DNA of 64,000 nt, taken from contig JANJXV010000030.1 in the NCBI GenBank assembly GCA_024803745.1, positions 3,987,001-4,051,000 on the forward strand. Direction: 5' to 3'. The notes beneath the pieces were generated by a model. It was given only the letters and a program-made list of their open reading frames with translations. It was not told where the DNA came from and searched no databases. This stretch comes from Megascapheus bottae. Its lineage: Eukaryota; Chordata; Mammalia; Rodentia; Geomyidae. Numbering within the stretch: the first letter of the stretch is position 1; every line of letters starts with the position of its first letter. The position numbers were made by a program, and so were the translations under genes. Shown one piece after another: positions 33,558-45,760 of the stretch.

Positions 33558-35424
33558 TTTGTTATGCACTCTGAGCAAATATCACAGCAATGAGTTCTAC
33601 ATTTAGGAAGTTTCAAGCCAAGGGGAAGTAGCTCAGATTAACCATGTGGGATTCCAAACTGAACTTAAAAATGGAAAAACGAACAAACAATACCTTGCAA
33701 CCCCTCCCCCATCAGATTGCCTGGAAACTTGGCTGGTGTGCTCTAATTTCTTATTGATTTCTTACAACTCCGGGATTGATTGAGAGTGTCAGTGTGCTTA
33801 GAGCAGCCAGCCGATCAGATGACCTCTGCCAGAGCACAGAGAACTGAACTCACAAAACAATACTTCTCCTTTCACCTTCACTGAAATTCTTTTTATTCTC
33901 TCCCCTGCCATAGCTCCCAATAACTACATGGCTGCTGGAATGACATATTTCTGTAGCAGAAGCCATGGTAATGAGATGGTGCTGTGAGTCTCTTTCTTAA
34001 TAATTGCTAAGAGATAGAGACTTTACTTCCTGACCTTAATACTCTCTGGAGATTCTCTAGGGGGCTAGGCTCTGTAGTATTTAAGAGGACTGACCCTTTC
34101 CTGAGGCCTGAAAACTGGACGGACTGAACTGGCCGGCACAGCCCGTCCAGGGCGGATGGGGCTCTTGCCTCTGTCCTGTGAGCCTCAGGACACGGGGATG
34201 TAAAGCAGGTAAGTGAACACTGGATCCTCTAGGATTTTATGCCTCTGTGACTGTGAGCATGTCCTTTCCAACTCAATCTTTTTATGACAGAAAAGTATTT
34301 TAATCACATTTGCCTCATCTGGTGAATGAGGGTGATTTAAATCCGTATATATAATGGGGTGAGCAGCAAGTCACCAGAGGGGCAAGTCTCGTGCCTTTTA
34401 AACATGAGCAGGGAGAATGCTCCTCTCCTCCTTTCTCTTATATCTAGCCCCTGTTCACTCTTGCTTATTTTACTTACTGAAGTCTGATCAGTTTCTCTAG
34501 CAATTCTAGGACACCTCAGAAAGATAAACTGTTCCCTTAGCTCTCTCCTGAGCTGGTTAGAGGCGGTGGTCTAACATCTGGAAATGTTCTGTTCCCTTTT
34601 AAAGGGCCAAAGAACAGCAATGCCAACGTCTCCATAGGCAGGTCAGAACGTAATCAGTCTCTTCCTTCTGTTAACAAAAACTCACCAGAACCTGCTGAGT
34701 ATCGGTGTATATGAAAACATAGGCCCCCCTCTTTGCCTTTTGGGCTACTTGGGGGTCAGAGAGACAGACAGACTTTTGTAATATTCCTGCTGTGACCAAG
34801 TGACACTTGCCTATTCCACTGCCATCTGCAGATACCTGGAGCCCACTAGCAATAGCATCTGTGGTGCAGGACTGCCAGGCTTTGGCTGGCATTTTGCTGT
34901 AGTCATTCTCCCTGAGCTCCTCACACCACCCGACTCCGATTTTACACATTCACATTTTCCTCATCCACGCAAAAGACATTAAATATGCGGCACTCTCATC
35001 CTCTGACCCAGGAAATTATGCTCATTTTTTTCTCCATTTAACTAATAGGTTTCCCAGGGCCAATTGTCATATGTAATAATCCACACATAAAAAGTCAGGC
35101 AGCCAGAAGCTCTTCCTGCTCCATATAGACTTGAAAAGCGACCTGTCCATGGCATTAACTTGGGGGAAATCAATGTACCCTAGAATGTAAGAGCAGGGGG
35201 CTGGGTTTACCTGCGATACTGTGCATTTGGCTCCCAGCCTCGTCACCCAACTCTGGCCCTGGAGATCTGTGCACATCTGTGCTGTGAAAAGACACAGGGA
35301 CCCCTCTGCCTGTCCCACCCTTCCTGCTTGACGGGATTTGTCTCTAGACCATGTCACACCGAGTGTATGCTCATTAGCCAAGAGTAGATACGGGGTGCTC
35401 TTATCTCCCTAACCACCTCATGAT
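33557..35424. other. Unassigned intron sequence
   Basis: Nothing recognised on either strand. Confidence 0.45.
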
Positions 35425-35590
35425 AATATTGAGATGCCTAGCTATAATCCCAGCTACACCAGAGGTAGAAATAGAAGGATCAGGCCCTGAGATTGGCATG
35501 GGGAAACATACAAGACTGCACCTGAAAAATAAGTTAAAGTGAGAGAGAGCTGAGGCTGTGACTTCAGTAGTAGAGTACCACTCGAAAATG
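35425..35590 (+). repeat. Diverged B1-ID-like SINE
   Basis: gagatgcctagctataatcc, cagctacaccagaggtagaa, then gagctgaggctgtgacttca and gtagtagagtaccactcgaa. Both halves are recognisable but worn. Confidence 0.55.
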
Positions 35591-36515
35591 ATGAACATAC
35601 TTTTCCTTGACTGTAATAATCACTTCATGATGTCTATGTGCACCCAGTCATTGTGTGTGTATCTTAAATAAATACACAGTAGCCATGCTGTCATGAGAAA
35701 GCGATTTGAAGTAGCCTCCTGCAAGCCTGATTGACCAGCAGGCGGACGTGAGGGCTCTGCAGGACGGCTCAGGGCTTGCACTGTCCCTGACTTCTCTCAG
35801 TCTCTGATGGTCCAGGGCTGGCCCAGGCAGGCCTGAGCTTTCCTCGATTGCCCAGGGTTGACCTTCTCTCTGGACGTCAGTCAACAGGGAATTGGCCTGT
35901 TGGTCACTGATACAAAGTGGTGGATTCCGTTTCCTTCCTGTACTAGCAGTGAATCTGGGAAGTCATGGCTTTGGCCTCAAGAGCATAACCTGTGGTTTAC
36001 AGCTGGAACCTGCTGTCCAGGCTTGTGCGAATATTAGACAAGGGTCTACAGGTTCCACCATGATCTAGCAAGAGCATGCTCAGTTGTTAGCATGGTGGTT
36101 TAGCAGCAAGTCAGCTGCCTCTGCCTTCTGGGGGCAAGGTGGGGGAGCACTGTGGCCTGTCTCTGGCAGTCTTAGTGGGCTCTGGGGTTGCAGGACTTGA
36201 GGAATCTGTGTGATAAAAGTGATTTGATTCTGAAAGGGAATTTGTTGTACACCTGGCATAATTCCAGTGGGTGGCTCATCATAGTATATAAGAATTAATG
36301 AATCCTTTAATTCTACTCTGGAATTCGTTCTCCCAAATAATTATTATTCTTGCCAATCATAACTCATCGTGTCATAGCATTTAGAGCTGGAATTAACTCC
36401 AAAAGGAACAGGCCTTCTCCTCTGGGGGTAGACTAGAGACTCATACCAACTCTTACTCTTACTATCCTGTATCTCCCTTTCTGTCTCTCTGAGATTCCCC
36501 CCTTTCTCTTTCTTA

Positions 36516-36518
<3 letters not shown>

Positions 36519-36563
<45 letters not shown>
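36519..36563. repeat. (CA)n microsatellite
   Basis: About 22 AC units. Forms an inverted pair with the GT repeat 60 bases downstream. Confidence 0.95.
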
Positions 36564-36566
<3 letters not shown>

Positions 36567-36621
36567 CACTGATAAAGACTCATTAGGATCAATATTTGGC
36601 TGGAAGCCACTGAAACTTATA

Positions 36622-36623
<2 letters not shown>

Positions 36624-36665
<42 letters not shown>
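36624..36665. repeat. (GT)n microsatellite
   Basis: About 21 GT units, complementary in sequence to the preceding CA repeat on the same strand. Confidence 0.95.
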
Positions 36666-36667
<2 letters not shown>

Positions 36668-37773
36668 ACCAGCCCTATAGGAGAATGCTGGGGCTGCAGA
36701 GAGGGGAACAGAATGAGGCTGGGGTGGGGTTGGGGTAAAACAAGGAAGCTCCCCTGACTCTAACTGGCTTCACCAAGGCTCAAACCATATATCCTTGGCC
36801 CTTGGCAAGGTTCTGATCTCACCTCAAACATCTCCTAATGAAATCCACCCCAGAGAGATCAGGACGCTGGCATTCTGAATGCCCACTGCTGTGTGCACTG
36901 TCCATCTGCTTTGACAAATGGCCTCATTCTCCATGATGTCCTGATAGGGAGACATCTTTGAACTGTGACCTCGCCAAGGTCTTTTCAGAGAGTCGCACAT
37001 ACCCTTCCATTGTGGAAATTAGACAAAAAAAAGCTGGCAAGTCACTTCATTAGATAAACACCACAAGCAGCAATCATAGAGTGATCGCAAGCAATTTGAT
37101 GACTGTCAAGCCCTGAAAGACAATGTCGGAGTCAGGAAGGTATCAGCATGGGAAAATGTAAAATAAAATTATTTCCATGCTGCTTCTCTCATCCATGGAT
37201 TTGTCTCCTGAGCCTCCTAAGTGCATTATCTCATTTTGACAAGAAAGTGTCAGCGAATGCAGTTCTAGGTTTAAAGATTTAATGCGTAAAAGAATTGCAT
37301 TTTTAAAAGGAAAGAGCCAACTTCTTTTAAAAAATCATCTTAGCTGCAGCTAAATTTGTGGCATCCGAAATGAAGTCCACTCTTTGGTGCTGAATATGTT
37401 TGGTGGCCTGGGCTACTGACCTTCAGAAGTGGAGCGATCAGAGGCAGGTCAGGGGTCTGAGGATGGGATCCTATTGCTCCTATACCTCCAATGTGAGTGT
37501 GGCAGGCCATGCTCGTGCAGGGGTTTATTTACGAGCTCTTTCTTCCTCTGCGGCTGCCTGGCAGGCCAGCATCTTCTGTCTGCTCATTACCCACAGCTGG
37601 CTTCCCCTCAGGGCTGGGCTGGCATCACTGGGGGTGTGCAGCACTAAGAATGATACTGCGTGGCTCTGGGTCAGGGGGGCTCTGGAGAGCCAGCCAGCCG
37701 AGGCACCACGCTACATTGGCAGAGATAATATTGTTTCTGGTGAAGGTTATTTTGCTGCCAAGTAGCCCCAGTG

Positions 37774-37800
37774 TGAAAAGAAAAGAAAAGAAAAGAAGAA
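37774..37800. repeat. (AAAAG)n repeat
   Basis: About five pentanucleotide units ending in aagaagaa. Confidence 0.85.
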
Positions 37801-38479
37801 GCACAGCTCTTCTCTTAGGAGTAGGAGAATGGCAGGGGATCTGGATCTCCATCCAAGCAGCAGGAGGGGTTTGGTAAGCAGAGGGTCAGGAGGAAAGGCT
37901 ATGCTAGGGTGGATAAGGGGAGCAAGCAGCACACATGGTTCATGCATTTGCTGGTTACATGCGGGCATCACAGTGTATCAGGCTGGGCAGTGGGTACAAG
38001 ATGGCTCCCTGGGGCTAGTCTGTGCTCTGTGGGCACAGACTTCATGGATAAGCAGATACAGCCAGCGTGAGAACCCAAGGGCACCAGTGTACCTTTGAGA
38101 CCCACTCAGAAGACATGATAGCATAGCAACAACAATAAAATATGAACCTTGATGGCAGCCATTGGTCTCGGGACCTGTACAGGACCCGGAGTGGAAGTGG
38201 GAGTGTCCTGGTTTCTTCCTGCCTTCCTCCAGCTTAGTGCCTTTAAATAGGGAGGCTCACAGTCCAGGCAAAATCTGGGATATATGCTGGGTTCTGGGAG
38301 ATCTAACAGCTCCAGGAAGCTTGGCCAGTTCTTGGCCCTTGAGTTCATGCTGTGTGATCCACTCATGGTCCCGTGGTTTCACCAGATACATGGGATGCCG
38401 CTGAGTGCCTGACGGTCTGCAAATTGCTTGTGATCATGGATGGCGAGGGAGGGCATCCTGCCTCTCCTGCCCTGCTTCC

Positions 38480-38594
38480 ACACACTCGTGTGTGCACGCA
38501 CACTTACACAACACCCACGCCACCCAAGTGTGCATATGGTACACACACACCACCTAACCACGCAAAGACACACACAGTATAGTGCACATACGCC

Positions 38595-38646
<52 letters not shown>

Positions 38647-38690
38647 ACAAACATTCCACATACACATGCCACACACACACAGCCAATTTG
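38480..38690. repeat. CA-rich region with pure (CA)n core
   Basis: Imperfect CA-rich sequence flanks an uninterrupted CA run at 38597-38645. Sense (minus) RNA here would be GU-rich. Confidence 0.93.
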
Positions 38691-39172
38691 CAGTGGCATC
38701 TGAATAGCAAATTGGTAAGACTTTATTGGCATACTTGGAGCTATGAAGGCAAGCCCAATTAATTTGGTGGTCAGTCATTGAACAACGTATGAAAGTAATT
38801 TTCTAACTAAATTAAGAGCCCCCACCACAGGAGGCAAACAAAGCCATCAGTCAGCAATGAGGTCTCCTGAGTCTGCAAGGGCAGTTGGACAATTAGGTTA
38901 TTGTTTAATCTGTACATTTCTATTCATTTAGCAGTAGACTAAACTAGGGGAAAAAATAGCTTTCATGGTGAGCATTGAGTATTAGCCAACCACAATCAAA
39001 TATTTTTTTTTGTGTGTGATCCTGGTTGTTGCATTTCTTCAACTCCATGACTTAAGTGACTGACTGGCCTTGTCTTACAAAATAAGGCCCCGACTGGTGA
39101 AATTTCTGGCCTAAGTTGCCATGGTCACGAATGTTTTTGGTCACTGTACTGCTTTCTCAATGGGGAGGAAAA

Positions 39173-39223
<51 letters not shown>

Positions 39224-39924
39224 CTCTCCATCTCCAATGCCCTCAGGACAGAACAGTAACTTTCTAAAGGTACTGGATTGGACTGCTTATTTCTCAAAGC
39301 CTTGAACCTCTCAATGCTGTAAAGAGTTGCCTACTGTGGTACTCTAAGTAAGAAACCATCTGCTCTACTCCAAAACATCTCACAGTCCTTGCTTGCTAAC
39401 TCCTTTATTTTTTTCTTAGGAGGAAGACTAGATTCAGCCAAGATCCCAGCAGTTCCAGGTGAGAAAGGACAGGAAACAGAATTAAAAGAGTCACCTCCAT
39501 TTACATTACCAAAAAGCTTTGTCTATTCACCAAGTTATCAAATGTTCAGAATATGATTTTTTTAAATCTCTGAAGTAACTTGCAATAACTTAATGGATCT
39601 GGAGTTTTTCTAGTTTAGATTATGAGGGAATAGAGACAATCATGCATCAGGTTTTGATTTTGTCCATTAATTTTACTGAGAAGGGACTCCTCAGGTCAGG
39701 GTCAAAAGCTCCTGACCGGTCCCCTGGGATCCTTGCCCCACTCCCTGCTGAAAAAAATGAAGGGACCTGGCAGAAGATTGACAGTTATTTTGTTGAACAA
39801 CCCAGAGAAATAACCTCCATTTCTAATAGCATTATTAATGGTCTGGTTTTCTTTTCAGATGTGTTATGTTCTTAAAAGCTGATGGTGACCTGGACAGAAT
39901 GCCAGTGGAATTCCTGCCACTATT
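38691..39924. other. Unassigned intron sequence
   Basis: Only the GT microsatellite at 39175 and the upstream target-site copy of the next SINE are recognisable. Confidence 0.45.
39175..39218. repeat. (GT)n microsatellite
   Basis: About 22 uninterrupted units. Confidence 0.95.
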
Positions 39925-40136
39925 CTGTTTTCGGGTTTTTTTTTTCTGCCAGTCCTGGGCTTGAGCTCAGGGCCTGAGCACTGTCCTTGGACTTTCTCAA
40001 GGCTAGAGCTCTACCACTTGAGCCTCAGCACCAACCACTTCAGGCTTTTTTCTATGTATGTGGTACCGAGGAATCGAACCCCGGTCTTCATGCATGCCAG
40101 GCAAGCACTCTACCACTAGGCCAAACTCCTGGCCCC
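39925..40136 (-). repeat. ID-ID dimeric SINE with target-site duplication
   Basis: Starts at its T-rich tail (ctgttttcggg then T run) and reads ctctaccacttgagcctcag, gaggaatcgaaccccggtct, ggcaagcactctaccactag, ccaaactcctggcccc. The 12-bp sequence cctgccactatt flanks it at 39913-39924 and 40137-40148. The tRNA-like box-B stretch (gaatcgaaccccgg) is well kept, so the copy looks young. Confidence 0.92.
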
Positions 40137-40148
40137 CCTGCCACTATT

Positions 40149-41739
40149 TCCTTTCAATCCCAACAATCTTAGAAATTAGTAGACATCTTTTTCCTCACCA
40201 ACCTGTGCCAACAAACATTCTTCACTCATTTCTGTTGAAAAAGAGACCCAGCCATTCATCAGATAACATTAAAATGAAAAGAGGTGTTCAGATGGTTTAG
40301 AAGGTTTAGTCTCCCTCCTTTAAATGCTTGAGAATATGTCACGAGAAACAGAGCACATGCAATGTGAACTACCCGCTCCCAGGATATTTTCTCTCGGTCT
40401 CTGTCTCTGTCACTGTCACTGTCTCTCTCACACCTCAATAATATCTAGTGTGGGTCTTCTCTGGGCTCTCTCCTCATTGATCTGGCTAGAAAATACTACT
40501 CAGCTTTCCTTCTCTAACTCAGCCCTTCTCTAGTTTCTTGCACCCGAAATGTTTTAGTCGAAGGGTTCTCATTCAACTAATTCCTTGTAAAAGAATAATA
40601 CAGACCGTAGACAACCATTCCTCTCTTCAGGTTGAAGTGGACGACGCAGGAAAGAGAGGAGATGGTGTGAGGAGAGCAGGGATGCCCTTTCCTCCAGAAA
40701 CGGATGGGGCATCGGGACTTCACGTGAGTGAGGGTGGGTGAAGTCCCAGGCCAGGGAATTACAGGTGGGGAGGGAACGGCCAAGGCAAGGATGGGCTTTG
40801 GGTGGAAGGAATGGCAGGTGAGGATGGGAGTCTGGCTGAAGAAGGCCTGTGTAGGTGAGTGGTTTCGGGGAAGGCTGGACTCCGTGGGTGCCTGGGGTTC
40901 TGTGTGCAGATGAGGCGCCAGTGTCGCTCTTGGCTGTGTGTGAGGAGGAAACTGTAGGTTGAGATGCATTTCTTGGGAAGGCCTTCTCCTCTGGGGTGCC
41001 CCACACCCTCCCCTCCCCTGGGGCCCCGCACAGGCTCAGCTATTCAGGACCAGTGGAAGACTCCTGTAGTTTGGGCGAGGGGAGCTGCTTACTGAGATTG
41101 TCTTCATTCTCCGTGTGTGTGGTGCCAGGACTCAGGTACTTGAAGGGAGCCAGGAAGGTTGACAGTATGCTTACTTTGTCTGGAAAGAAAAGAAGAACAG
41201 GAAATGCGCGTTTGACCTCAAGTTTCAGAATAACTCAATGCTTTCATAGGTTCTTATTACTGAGGAGCTGGACATTGGAGGGGGCAAAGGTCACACTGCA
41301 TTCCGGCTCAGTCTTGCATTGAATTTCTGACAGTTTTTTTTTTTAAAATCAAATTCCTGTCTCTACTGAATTTCACACATTATGGTTTCCACCATTCTCC
41401 TTTTCCTGGCCCAGGCCTATCAAAACTTAAAGTGATTATTAGAGTGATGTGGCTTCTACTCACCCGTGGGTAGACCAAGGCTGTGCCTGTCCTAATCGAG
41501 AGGACTTCAAAGGAGGGGAGGGAACACAGGCAAAACACTTGAATAATGAAGACAGAATGGTGCAAATACAACCAGAGCCCCTTTTCCTCACTTGTGTAGA
41601 ATTTGCTTGGAGGACTTGAAATGCAGGATGGAAAACAGGCTTACTGAAAGCACAGCCATAAATGACACCTAGTGGGTGCTTGAGCTGAAGCACTGGGAGG
41701 AAGAGAAGAGAGTAAAGGTCTCTATACTCAACGTAAAGG
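40149..41739. other. Unassigned intron sequence
   Basis: No gene or transposon recognised. Overlapping frames of 80-145 codons around 40.57-41.03 kb (minus) have no known domain. Confidence 0.45.
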
Positions 41740-42035
41740 AGCAATGGCTCATTCTTGGCTAATTGGGAGGCAGTGACTGGGAGTGTCAGAATTCAAATCC
41801 AGTCCAGGCAACAAGTGAGTGAGGCTCCATCTCAAACAACAGGTAGGAAATGGCGAGACATACCTGTGGATCACAAGTCTATGAGAAGTATAGGTAGGTG
41901 GATGGGGTACAGGGGTGGTGGTGGGGGAAGAAGGGGAGAAGAAATCATGAGATCTTATCTTGGTTTGGCTTCCATGTGAATGGGCCTGCTTAGGCAGTGG
42001 ACAGACTGAAGGTCAAACCCCAATACCCGCAATAA
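41740..42035 (+). repeat. Diverged B1-ID-like SINE pair
   Basis: Fragments such as ctaattgggaggcagtgact, cagtccaggcaacaagtgag and aggctccatctcaaacaaca are B1-like; cctgcttaggcagtggacag and gaaggtcaaaccccaatacc are ID-like. It ends in an A-rich aataaataaat tail. Confidence 0.5.
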
Positions 42036-42325
42036 ATAAATAAGGAGGGAGTAAGGAGGGAGTGGAGGGTAGGATGAGAGAAGGCAGGCCATGGGTGTGT
42101 GACATTGTCAATGACCCTCTGCCCAGCCCTGGTTGCCATGGGGATAAAGGCCAGGCCGGTCAAAGCTCCTGGTTTCCTGACAGGGGAGAGGACCGTGTCA
42201 GGAGACACCACTCACGACCAGTATCTCCTGCGTGCAGCTCAGCCACAGCAACTTCTCCCTTCAACAGGGAGATGGCGGACTTGTGAGGGATCCCAAACCA
42301 CAGCTCCTTGGTTTAAAGAGTTCCC

Positions 42326-43100
42326 AAAGCAGTATGGCAGTTCCTCAAAAGACTAAGCATAGAGCTCCCCTATGACCAGCAATTCCACTACTTGGCATTT
42401 ACCCAACCATCCAGAAACAAGGACATACTAAATCCACTAGCACAACGATGTTCATTGCAGCATTATTCACCATAGCAAAGATATGGAACCAACCTAGATG
42501 TCCCTCAGTTGATGAGTGGATCAACACGATGTGGTATTTGTACACAATGGAATTCTATGCTGCTGTCAGAAAGAATGACATCGCCCCATTTGTTAGGAAA
42601 TGGAAAGACTTAGAAAAAATCATATTAAGTGAAGTAAGCCAGACTCAAAGGAACTTAGGCTCAATGGTTTCCCTCATTTGTCATAATCAGTAGAAGCCTT
42701 GGGCTCTACTAGCAGAGATTTGCAATAGAGCAAAACCTAGATACATAAGGCCATAGAGTATGATGCTAAATGAAAAGACCTCCAGGATATAGAAACATAA
42801 GCCATATAATGAGTGATTGTTGTCCTTAATGTACTATGTTATCTCTCATCTCTTCTGCTGTCCCTTGGTTATCTCATATTGTTACAATATCTCACTTTGT
42901 TACCTGATATATTGGATATATTTGTATTTGGTTATTTGAAATAGGATTGGGAAGGGGGGAAAACAAGATGAGGGGCAGGGGTGGGGAGAGGGAGATGGGG
43001 ACCAAGACATGAGAAAGGGTATCAATGTATGTGAAGTAATGCACCTTCTATCTGGCGAATATAATGTAACCCTTCTATTAATTACAATAAAAATATATGG
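42326..43100 (+). repeat. L1 3' end, 5'-truncated, sense to plus strand
   Basis: Begins near agtatggcagttcctcaaaa and passes through cccagcaattcc-like sequence, ttcattgcagcattattcac, ggaaccaacctagatgtccc and tacacaatggaattctatgc, into a 3' UTR with gaaataggattgggaagggg and gaaagggtatcaatgtatgt, ending ttaattacaataaa. About 90% similar by eye to the antisense copy at 57.5 kb, so both belong to one relatively young subfamily. No intact reading frame. Confidence 0.9.
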
Positions 43101-45064
43101 AAGAAAAGATTTCCGCTGACTACAGGAAACCATGGAAGCTAGGTGTCTTTGTCTGAGCAGAATTCGCATCTACTGAAGAGAGCCAGCGGGAGGTCCAGCA
43201 CAGGGGCCCCAGTTCCAGCTGCTCACCCATGCCCCACGCGTCTCTGCTCTCCAGTGTTTCAGTGAGAAAGAACCTCACCTTTAGCCAGAGACTACAGATG
43301 GAAATGTCCCCACGACTTCTCTGCTCTGGTGTAGACTTGCAGTGGAATTGTTTCTGGTATTCTTCTGGTTCAGGTAGCTCTGGGCTCTCCTAAGGGCTTC
43401 GTTAGGCTATGTGGGCCCATGCACCTCCTACTTGGTACCCGAGGGCTGACGCTTTAGCGAGTTTACTGTGTTTGTAACACTGCTTCTGGTCTGCTTGTTA
43501 TTACAGAAGAGACCCGTGTATCTCGGTGCTCCTGTTTGCACTCTATCCCCTGACATAAACGTGATTTCTCAGTCATGGTTTTATGTGTCCTTAGCCTTCA
43601 GGCACTCAGACCCAGCCTGGTGCTTGTGCCTTCTCTTCTGAGCCTGAGCAGGTTTTCTCTTTAGCTGAGCTTTCTGGAGGCCAGGAGTTCACATTGAAAT
43701 TCATCCAGAAGCCTGTTAACAGCTGTTGTTTCCAGGAGGGACAGGCAACCATATAGCATTCGCACAAAGAGAACAATAAATAACTCAAATATGAAATGCC
43801 TGCTCTTTCTTCATTCTACCAAACAAGAAGAATCAACTCAGGGAGGGATTTTCCCTGGCTGTTCTCTCATAGCCCAAGCTAATTTACTACAAGAGAATGA
43901 AATATCTTGCCTGAGTTATAATTTCATTAAGGGAGTCCAATAATGCTACACGATAAGTGTGAAGCTCAAATGATTTAGTCTGAAGGATCTCAAAATGAAA
44001 TTACAATTTTTTAATAAAGCAAGGATACTACCCCAAAACCCACAAAATAAACTATTTCCAAGCCCACTTCAGCAAAACTGTGAAATATTTAAAGATGGTT
44101 TTAGATTGATCAGAGTTCTCACTTTGTGCTGTTGCTAGGCTTGTCAAATAATAAAACAAGACAACCTGCTAAAATTAAATTTCAGATAAACAACGATTTA
44201 CTTTAGTGATATAGGCATGACATGTATAAACCAAGATAATTATTCATTTGTTTATCGGAAAGGGTTTTAACAAGCATTTCTCTAGGGAATATGTATTAAT
44301 GGCCAACATGCACATGAAATGATACAAAGTCTATTTAAGGAGTTATTTTTGATTTTTTTTCTTCTAAATTCAAGATTTCATCAGAAGGTGACTATAAAAA
44401 ATTTTCAACCTTGCCTTTGTCAAACTTTAAACCTCCTGTAGTTTGTTCATCTGGAAACTAGGAAAACAGCATTTCCCCTGTTTATTTTCCCTTGTTTCAC
44501 CTGTCATACATTATAAACAGGACAACATTTTCTTATTTCTAAAGACACAAAAGGAAGCAGAAAGAGTCATGTGGTGAAATTTAGGGTCAGGGTTATTTTT
44601 GGAAGACTAATATGGATTTTCTTCAGAAGTAACTATGTGAAATTCATTAATAAACAGAAGACTCAGAAACAGGCCATACTAAGGAATAATAACATGTGAG
44701 ACAAGAAGAGTCAGTTCTCTACTCTGTCCTTCCTGAATCCACAGCCTTGATTTTGACACCATTGATCAGAAAAAAGGGAACATGCCAGAATGTATTTGTA
44801 TGTAGAATGTAAGAATTCTTACAGCTTAGTGAGAAAGAACAAAGAATACAATTAGACACAAAGGCCAAAATATTTTTCACAAGGAAAAATGAACATGTAG
44901 CCCATAAGCATATCCTGAGTGTCCAAAAACATTGCATACTAGGAAAATAAAGACTAAATATAAATTAGATTAGCTTGAAAGGCTAAAAAATAAAAAAAAC
45001 GGTTGATGATGACAAAAGCAAGAAAGAAGTAAAGATAATCAGAAGTCATCTATTAATAAATCTT
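43101..45064. other. Unassigned AT-rich intron sequence
   Basis: Nothing recognised on either strand. Confidence 0.45.
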
Positions 45065-45420
45065 GGCTTTTAAGTGTACAATCTGTCCCATGGCTTACTA
45101 ACCTCACTGTTGTATCTGACCTTGGTATCTGGTGGACTGTATAAACATTTATTTATTATTTATTTATTTGGATCAGGGAAGGGAGAAGGAAAAACAAGAT
45201 GATGAAACAAAAGACAGAGGGTGAAGCAGTGTAACAGCGATATTCACAAGACAGTATGACAGAAATGAACTTTACAAATTGGGAGGGGGTGAATGGAGGG
45301 AAAGTAGGAGAAAAACATGGGAAGGGATAACCATGTTCAAGAAGTAATATACTCACTACCTTACAAATGTAACTGTAACCCCTCTATATGCCACCCTGAT
45401 GACAAAATAAAATTTAAAAA
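45065..45420 (+). repeat. L1 3' UTR with insertion
   Basis: tctgaccttggtatctggtg, gggaagggagaaggaaaaac, then about 100 bases not found in the 17.6 kb copy, then aaacatgggaagggataacc and ccttacaaatgtaactgtaa ending in an A-rich tail. Same family as the 17.6 kb element. Confidence 0.7.
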
Positions 45421-45760
45421 GATAAATAGATGGTTTATATTCAAGGATATTTATAGCAACCTATTTATCACAGGTCCAAACTGGAAATACCCCCAAATGT
45501 TGATCAACAGAAGAATGGATACATGAATTGTGGTGTATTTATAAAATAGAATAGCATAAAGAAAAATGAGAAACAAAAGAACCTATTCCAGTATATTATG
45601 ATATGGATGTGTCTCAAAAGCATTTTATTGAGCAAAAATAAGAGTCACAAAAGAAAAATAAGTCACATGAGCACATTTATAAGATGTTTCAGAATATCCT
45701 GAAGCACTTCATGGTGAAATAAAATAATTGCATAATTAAACGACTACTTTAGAAAAATGC
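45421..45760 (+). repeat. Old L1 3' region
   Basis: ggatatttatagcaacctat, ccaaactggaaataccccca, atgttgatcaacagaagaat, ggatgtgtctcaaaagcatt and gagcaaaaataagagtcaca follow the order of the L1M 3' end. Strongly diverged. Confidence 0.65.

Larger units (their letters stand above)
35591..38479. other. Unassigned intron sequence with simple repeats
   Basis: Holds the CA/GT pair at 36.5-36.7 kb and an (AAAAG)n run at 37774-37800. The segment 37.03-37.38 kb is AT-rich, repeat-free and a candidate conserved element (see findings). Open frames at 37.4-38.4 kb on both strands lack domains. Confidence 0.45.

Noticed and set aside
38379..38732. 117-codon minus-strand Cys/Val-rich frame
   Set aside because: Translation of the CA-rich microsatellite region.
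39950..40136. tRNA-like sequence with box A and B
   Set aside because: It is the tRNA-derived part of an ID-type SINE, not a functional tRNA gene; no cloverleaf with a proper anticodon arm is evident.
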